From Nocardia macrotermitis (GTDB lineage: Bacteria; Actinomycetota; Actinomycetes; Mycobacteriales; Mycobacteriaceae), in the NCBI RefSeq assembly GCF_009604405.1, contig NZ_WEGK01000007.1, forward strand, positions 124,001-188,000: a stretch of DNA of 64,000 nt, given 5' to 3'. The notes below the pieces were generated by a model. It was not told the origin of the DNA. It did not search any database and saw only the letters and a program-made list of their open reading frames with translations. Position 1 is the stretch's first letter. Each line of letters opens with the position of its first letter. This document shows positions 59,439 through 64,000 of the stretch, one piece after another. The position numbers and the translations under genes are program-made.

Positions 59439-60677
59439 CTAGGCGCTCAACAACACCGGCAGCGAGCTGTGCCCGTTCATCACGAAGGTCGGCATCGGCC
59501 GCAGTTCACCTGCGGCAGCGGCTAATCGCAGCTTCGGGAACCGGGACAGCAACGCGGGCACCGCGATTCGAGCCTCCAACCGGGCCAGCGGCGCACCCAG
59601 GCAGTGGTGCATACCGTAACCGAACGCCAGATGCCCCTTGCTGCTGTCCTCCCCGTCCGCGGTCGGATGGAACTCATCGGCATTGCCGCCGAAGGAATTC
59701 CGGTCGCGATTGGCCCCCGCGAACGACGCCAGGATCGCCTCGCCCGCCGGAATGCACACACCGCCGCCGAGATCGAGATCCGTGCGGGCGTAGCGGAACG
59801 GCATGTTCGCGATCGGCGACTGCCAGCGCAGCGACTCCTCGATCACCTCCTCCCACTCGACCGCACCGGCGAGCGCCTCGTCGCGGGCCCGCGGATGCGT
59901 GAGCAGCGCCAGGATCGTCTGATCGATCAGATTCACCGTCGTCTCGTGACCGGCGCTGATGATCAACGTCAGGGTGTCCAGCAACTCCTGATCGCTCAGC
60001 AGCGGACCGGTTTCCTCGTCGGGTCCGGTGATCAACGTGCTGGTCAGGTCGTCGCCCAAATGCTCACGCTTGTAGGCGATCAGCTCGCCGACCAGGCTCA
60101 GCAACGTCATGAAAGCCTGCTGCACCTGTTCCGGCGGCGCGGAGGTGTCCAGCGTGCCGTCGGCCGCGTGACACAGTGGAGTCCCGATCTCCGCGGGCAC
60201 CCCCATCAGTTCGGTGATCACCTTGATCGGCAGCGGACGCGCGAAATCCGCTCGCAGGTCCGCGATCTCACCTTCCGGGGTTTTCGCGAGGCCGTCCAGC
60301 AGATCCGCGACGATCGCCTCGATTCGGGGTTGCAGACCCTGCACCCGGCGTGGACCGAACGCGGGGCCCACCGCCTTGCGCAGCCGGGCGTGCTCCGCCC
60401 CCGAACTGCGCAGCATGTTGCGCAGGCCGATCCACGGCGTCATCACCCAGTCGGCCGGAATCCGGCCCTCCCGCAACGTCGTCCAGTCCTGTGGATCCTT
60501 CGAAACCTGTGGATCGGTCATCAGCCGACGCAGTACCGCGTAGTCGGTGACCATCCACACCACCACCCCACCGGGCAGTTCCACCCGGGCCGCCGGGCCC
60601 AGGTCTCGGATGCGGGCAATTTCGCCATGGATATCGGTGCCGGTCGGGTCCAGCACAATGGGTTGATTGTCCGTCAC
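59439..60677 (-). CDS. Cytochrome P450, CYP154-like
   Basis: A 412-residue soluble P450. All key motifs are present: I-helix ISAGHETTVN near residue 240, K-helix ExxR in EESLR near 281, and heme loop FGYGMHHCLGAPLAR with the axial Cys near 358. The N-terminus (PIVLDPTGTDIHGEIARIR, GPAARVELPGG) is typical of the CYP154 family. Electrons must come from a ferredoxin encoded elsewhere. It follows the second P450 gene by nine bases. Confidence 0.92.
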   Translation of the reverse strand: MTDNQPIVLDPTGTDIHGEIARIRDLGPAARVELPGGVVVWMVTDYAVLRRLMTDPQVSKDPQDWTTLREGRIPADWVMTPWIGLRNMLRSSGAEHARLRKAVGPAFGPRRVQGLQPRIEAIVADLLDGLAKTPEGEIADLRADFARPLPIKVITELMGVPAEIGTPLCHAADGTLDTSAPPEQVQQAFMTLLSLVGELIAYKREHLGDDLTSTLITGPDEETGPLLSDQELLDTLTLIISAGHETTVNLIDQTILALLTHPRARDEALAGAVEWEEVIEESLRWQSPIANMPFRYARTDLDLGGGVCIPAGEAILASFAGANRDRNSFGGNADEFHPTADGEDSSKGHLAFGYGMHHCLGAPLARLEARIAVPALLSRFPKLRLAAAAGELRPMPTFVMNGHSSLPVLLSA

Positions 60678-60686
60678 GGGAGCTCC

Positions 60687-61952
60687 TTACAAGCGGGTGG
60701 CCGGTACGAACCTCGACGACGTAGCGATCTGCATCGGCGCCGTGGCCGGGAACTCCACCGGCAGTGCCACCAGTGCGCGGTGGAAAGGTCCCGGACGCCA
60801 GGATAATTCGCCGAACGGAATCGCGAGTTCCATGTCGGGCAGCGCATCGATCAGAAGATCGATCGCATCCTGCGCGATCGCCCTGGCCATCGCCTGTGCC
60901 GGACACATGTGCGGACCCGCGCCCCACGCCAGATGAGAACGGTTGCCGGTGCGGTCACCGCCGGCGATACGCGGGTCGTTGTTGCACGCGGCCAGACCGA
61001 TCAGCACCGGTTGATCCGCGGGCAACCACACCTCGTCGACCAGGATCGGTTGCCGCGGATACACCACCGGAAAGTTCGTCAACGGCGGGTCGGTGAACAG
61101 CACCTCGTCCAGGGCATCCTCGGTGGAGAGCACACCGCTGATCAGACCGCTCCCGAAGCGGTCCTCGGTGAGCATGAGCAGCATCGTGTGCAGGATGAGG
61201 TTGGCCAGCGGCTCGGTGCCCATGGAGAACAGCAGCGCGGCCTGATTGATCACCTCCACGTCGTCCAGGCGGCCCGGATCGGTGATCAGCGCGGAGGTGA
61301 GATCGTTGCTCGGCTGCGCGCGTTTGGCGGCCACGACGGCCGCCAGGGCAGTGACGAACATCTCCTGCCCCGCCTGTGCGTTGACGGTCTCCATCATCGC
61401 CGCCATGCCGTCCCACGCCTGCCGGGCGGCATCGGTCGGGAAACCCATCAGATTCGCCAGCACCTGGAAGGTCAGCGGCGCGGCGTAGTCGCTGAGCAGA
61501 TCGCAGGAACCCGCCCCGCAGAAGCCGTTGATGAGCTGTTCGGCGGAACCTCCGACCAGATCGTGCAGTCGGTTGAGATCGATCTCGCGCAGCGCCCCGA
61601 AACTGCCGCGCAGGCGTTGATGAGCCTCGCCGGTGGTGCGCAGCGCGTTGGCGCGGGCCTCGAGGAACGGCCGGACCGGACATTCCGGCGGCACCGACTG
61701 CTGCCAGCGGGTCGGATCGGTCGGGAACCGTTCGGGATCGCGCATGATCGATAGCGCGGTCGCGTAGTCCAGGATCAGCGTCGCGGTGACGCCGGGCGCC
61801 AGCTCCACCGGCGCCATCGCGCCGAACCGCTCCCGCATCCGCCGGTACGCGCTGTGCGGATCGGCCGCGAATTCCGGGTCGTACAGCCGGACCCGGTCCT
61901 GTCCCGAACTGGTCGGCGATGTCGCGTGGAATCCCTGGGGCGGCATGCTCAT
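60687..61952 (-). CDS. Atypical cytochrome P450, CYP157-like (no ExxR)
   Basis: A 421-residue P450 with an intact heme loop (LAWGAGPHMCPAQAMAR, Cys near 356). It lacks the K-helix Arg: the region EDALDEVLF has E-x-x-F instead of E-x-x-R. The I-helix reads FSMGTEPLANL without the usual acid-Thr pair. Loss of ExxR is known for Streptomyces CYP157, which is paired with CYP154, as here. ATG 61952 or 61946 may be the start. The pair lacks the conservon genes (sensor kinase, roadblock, DUF742, GTPase) that usually go with it in Streptomyces. Confidence 0.85.
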   Translation of the reverse strand: MSMPPQGFHATSPTSSGQDRVRLYDPEFAADPHSAYRRMRERFGAMAPVELAPGVTATLILDYATALSIMRDPERFPTDPTRWQQSVPPECPVRPFLEARANALRTTGEAHQRLRGSFGALREIDLNRLHDLVGGSAEQLINGFCGAGSCDLLSDYAAPLTFQVLANLMGFPTDAARQAWDGMAAMMETVNAQAGQEMFVTALAAVVAAKRAQPSNDLTSALITDPGRLDDVEVINQAALLFSMGTEPLANLILHTMLLMLTEDRFGSGLISGVLSTEDALDEVLFTDPPLTNFPVVYPRQPILVDEVWLPADQPVLIGLAACNNDPRIAGGDRTGNRSHLAWGAGPHMCPAQAMARAIAQDAIDLLIDALPDMELAIPFGELSWRPGPFHRALVALPVEFPATAPMQIATSSRFVPATRL

Positions 61953-62244
61953 CCGGTCACCACCCGCGCCGCCGTCGAACCCCCGATACCCTCGTTGCCC
62001 CCGCCGAACCTGTACCCCGCACGTCGGCCATGCACGCCGGTGATCCTCATTTCTCCATTGCGCTTCACGGAACATCTCGGCGCGCAGGTCGCGCCGCACG
62101 GATCGGACGCCTCGACACGGGAGGTCCGAATTCCGTTGCGGCAGAGGGTACAACAGGCCCATCGGGGGCGCGCGGGGGGAACCGGCGGTCGGGGTGCCTG
62201 TTTTCCGGGGTCGCAGATAGCACCGCGGTAGCTCGGAGACGAAA
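61953..62244. other. Intergenic region upstream of the P450 pair
   Basis: About 290 bases between the P450 pair and the hairpin that follows the ligase gene. Nothing protein-like is supported; the promoter of the P450 operon should lie here, but I see no convincing boxes. Confidence 0.4.
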
Positions 62245-62273
62245 GACGCCCGCCCCCAGCGGGAACGGGCGTC
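62245..62273 (-). terminator. Terminator after the ligase gene
   Basis: An eight-base stem (GACGCCCG with CGGGCGTC) downstream of the minus-strand ligase gene, followed on that strand by TTTCGTC. Confidence 0.65.
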
Positions 62274-62288
62274 GGTCGAACCATTATA

Positions 62289-63809
62289 TCACGAGAACTG
62301 TTGGCGCAGTTCCCGTTTGAGGATCTTTCCGGTCACGTTCTTCGGCAGCGCCGCGACGAACTCCACCCGGCGCGGCACCTGGAACCCGCCGAGCTGCTCG
62401 CGGCAGCCCGCGATGATGTCCTCGGCCGTGGCGGTGGCGTTCTCGCGCAGCACGATCACCGCGCACACCACCTCGCCCCAGGTGTCGTCGGTGACGCCGA
62501 TCGCGGCGGCCTCGGCGACACCGGGCTGACGGTAGAGGGCCTGCTCGACGGTCAGCGAGGCGACGTTCTCACCACCGCTGATGATGAGATCCTTCTTGCG
62601 GTCGACGATGTAGACGAAACCCTCCGCGTCCTGCCGGACCAGATCTCCGGTGTGGAACCAACCGTCGGTGAACGCGTCGGCGGTGGCCTGCGGATCCTTC
62701 CAGTAGCCAGCCATTACCTGATCGCCGCGCACGATCATCTCGCCGACCTGTCCGGCGGGCACATCGGCGAATTCATCGTCCACGATGCGAATATCGGCCA
62801 GCCGCATGGGCTTTCCGGCCGAGGCGAGCAGGCCCGTCTCGCCGTCGGCCGCGCGGCGATGGGCGACCTCGTCCAGGTGCAGGACGTTACCGGCGAGTTC
62901 GGTCATGCCCATGCCCTGATAGAAATCGCAGCCGAACCGTTCGAGTCCGGCCCGCAGCACGGCGGCGGGGATGGCCGAGGAGCCGTAGCCGATCGCCTCC
63001 AGGCTGTTCAGCGAATGCTTGTCCAGCTCCGGGTCCTGGAGCAGGAAGTTGATCATGGTCGGGGCCAAACCCGTTTGAGTGACCTGCCATTCGTCCACCA
63101 GACGCAGGAATGTCGCGTTGTCGTAGGAGCGCAGAATGCCGACCGTGCAGCCCAGCAGATGGTTGATCATGACCACGTAGCCGCCGATGTGGCACAGCGG
63201 GAAGCAGAACAGGAATACCGTCTCCTCCGGAACCTCCCACTGCAACGCTGAAGAGGTCACGCCCGCAAGCAGATTGCGGTGCGAGACCATCACGCCCTTG
63301 GGCATGCCCGTGGTTCCGCTGGTGTACACCAGCCAGGCGGTGTCGTCGGGGGTCGTGCTGGTCTCGGGCACGTCCGTCGAAGCGCCGGAAAGGAATTCGT
63401 CCCATTCGACGGCGCCGGGGGCGGCGCCGATCGATACCACGGTCGTCACCGACGGGATGCGATCGCGGATGCGTGCCACGGTTTCGGCGAACTCCGGCGC
63501 GATGATCAGCACCGTCGCCTCGGAATGCTGTAGGAGAGCGACGATCTGGTCCGGATGCAACCGAATGTTCAGGATCGTCAACGCCATCCCGGCCATCGGG
63601 ACGCCGTAGTAGCAGTCCAGGTACTGCGTGCAGTTCGAGGACAGGATCGCGATCCGGTCCCCCGGGGCGGCGACCCCGAGCAACGCATTCGCCAAGCGGC
63701 GGCAGCGATCTCGCAGCTGCCCGTAGCTGACCTGCTCCTGTTCGAATCGCAACGCGATCCGCTCCGGGTGTTTGCGCGCACCGTATTCGACGATGTCACC
63801 GATCAACAT
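62289..63809 (-). CDS. Acyl-CoA synthetase / AMP-dependent ligase
   Basis: A 506-residue adenylate-forming enzyme that activates a carboxylic acid with ATP and CoA. The AMP-binding loop YTSGTTGMPKGV is near residue 160, the second motif YQGMGMTELAG near 296, and the hinge VYIVDRKKDLIISGGENV near 405. The C-terminal catalytic Lys lies in PKNVTGKILKRE near 493. AAGGAG lies upstream of ATG 63809. It should feed CoA esters to the CoA-transferase, dehydrogenase and lyase encoded to the left (inference). It lies 37 bases after the cyclase-family gene. Confidence 0.92.
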   Translation of the reverse strand: MLIGDIVEYGARKHPERIALRFEQEQVSYGQLRDRCRRLANALLGVAAPGDRIAILSSNCTQYLDCYYGVPMAGMALTILNIRLHPDQIVALLQHSEATVLIIAPEFAETVARIRDRIPSVTTVVSIGAAPGAVEWDEFLSGASTDVPETSTTPDDTAWLVYTSGTTGMPKGVMVSHRNLLAGVTSSALQWEVPEETVFLFCFPLCHIGGYVVMINHLLGCTVGILRSYDNATFLRLVDEWQVTQTGLAPTMINFLLQDPELDKHSLNSLEAIGYGSSAIPAAVLRAGLERFGCDFYQGMGMTELAGNVLHLDEVAHRRAADGETGLLASAGKPMRLADIRIVDDEFADVPAGQVGEMIVRGDQVMAGYWKDPQATADAFTDGWFHTGDLVRQDAEGFVYIVDRKKDLIISGGENVASLTVEQALYRQPGVAEAAAIGVTDDTWGEVVCAVIVLRENATATAEDIIAGCREQLGGFQVPRRVEFVAALPKNVTGKILKRELRQQFS

Positions 63810-63846
63810 CTGTTCTGCTCCTTGCTGATTCGAACCTGTCGCACCG

Positions 63847-64000
63847 TCACCGGATCGCCATCGGGTTGATCGGGGAACCCACGCCGCGGGTGAACCGCAG
63901 CGGCGGTCCGGCGTAGAGGAAGTCCCAGCGGCCGTCGGCGGCGCAGGCTTGCGACAGGTCTTCGAAATCCAGCATTTCCGCGAGCGTGACGCCCATGTCG
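63847..64000 (-). CDS. Cyclase-family (kynurenine formamidase-like) protein, C-terminal part
   Basis: Only the last 50 codons are in the window; the gene begins beyond the right edge. The visible end (LAEMLDFEDLSQACAADGRW, DFLYAGPPLRFTRGVGSP, INPMAI) matches the C-terminus of PF04199 cyclase-family hydrolases, metal-dependent enzymes related to arylformamidase. It precedes the ligase gene in the same direction and probably shares its transcript. Confidence 0.75.
   Translation of the reverse strand, partial: DMGVTLAEMLDFEDLSQACAADGRWDFLYAGPPLRFTRGVGSPINPMAIR

Overview
This is a high-GC actinobacterial chromosome segment. It most probably comes from a mycolic-acid-making genus close to Nocardia. 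The best evidence is the block at 30.5-41.3 kb: ahpE, a DUF3052 gene, a lipoprotein gene, aceE, a MabR/PucR-type regulator, fabD, acpM, kasA and accD6. This matches the order known from Mycobacterium tuberculosis (Rv2238c-Rv2247) except that kasB is absent. GTG and TTG starts, leaderless genes and 4-base start/stop overlaps also fit such an organism.

Region 1 (1-12.9 kb): a truncated XRE/MmyB regulator sits divergent from a zinc alcohol dehydrogenase. It is followed by an organosulfur-type scavenging cluster on the minus strand: ROK regulator, SsuA-, SsuC- and SsuB-like ABC importer genes, a flavin monooxygenase of the NtaA/DszA type, and a one-chain double ABC exporter. A TauD-type dioxygenase is divergent from it. 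The logic looks like uptake, oxidative release of sulfite or aldehyde, and export of leftovers.

Region 2 (12.9-30.4 kb): accessory DNA. It holds a VapBC/FitAB toxin-antitoxin pair, a duplicated scrap of an aldo/keto reductase gene, an SDR, an HD protein, a deazaflavin-type nitroreductase, a DoxX-like membrane protein and an EthD-like protein. An island-like stretch follows, bracketed by two near-identical copies of a two-gene AbiEii-type nucleotidyltransferase module (19.0-20.0 and 27.9-28.9 kb). Between the copies lie an intact aldo/keto reductase gene, broken LuxR, sensor and recombinase genes, a primase-helicase of the TOTE-conflict-system type with a coupled unknown partner, and a divergent unknown gene. 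A decayed IS5-type element and a tRNA-Val gene close the island.

Region 3 (30.5-46.2 kb): core metabolism. Pyruvate dehydrogenase E1 and the FAS-II/mycolate genes come first, with a candidate MabR operator in front of fabD. Then follow a coiled-coil protein, unknown proteins, a DUF3145 protein, a beta-lactamase-fold hydrolase, a DinB-like protein and a kinase-fold phosphotransferase.

Region 4 (46.3-52.2 kb): pabB with an unusual repeat-bearing N-terminus, a small helical protein, a TerD/zinc-ribbon/HNH nuclease fusion, an exported beta-lactamase-like protein and an acetate-type transporter.

Region 5 (52.2-64 kb): a CoA-thioester catabolic cluster around a leaderless TetR gene. It has a carboxymuconolactone-decarboxylase-like protein, a VOC protein, a CaiB CoA-transferase, an HMG-CoA-lyase-like enzyme, a SnoaL-like protein, an acyl-CoA dehydrogenase and a phosphotransferase. 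Facing them are two adjacent P450s (CYP154-like and an ExxR-less CYP157-like), an acyl-CoA ligase and the end of a cyclase-family gene. The substrate cannot be read from the sequence.
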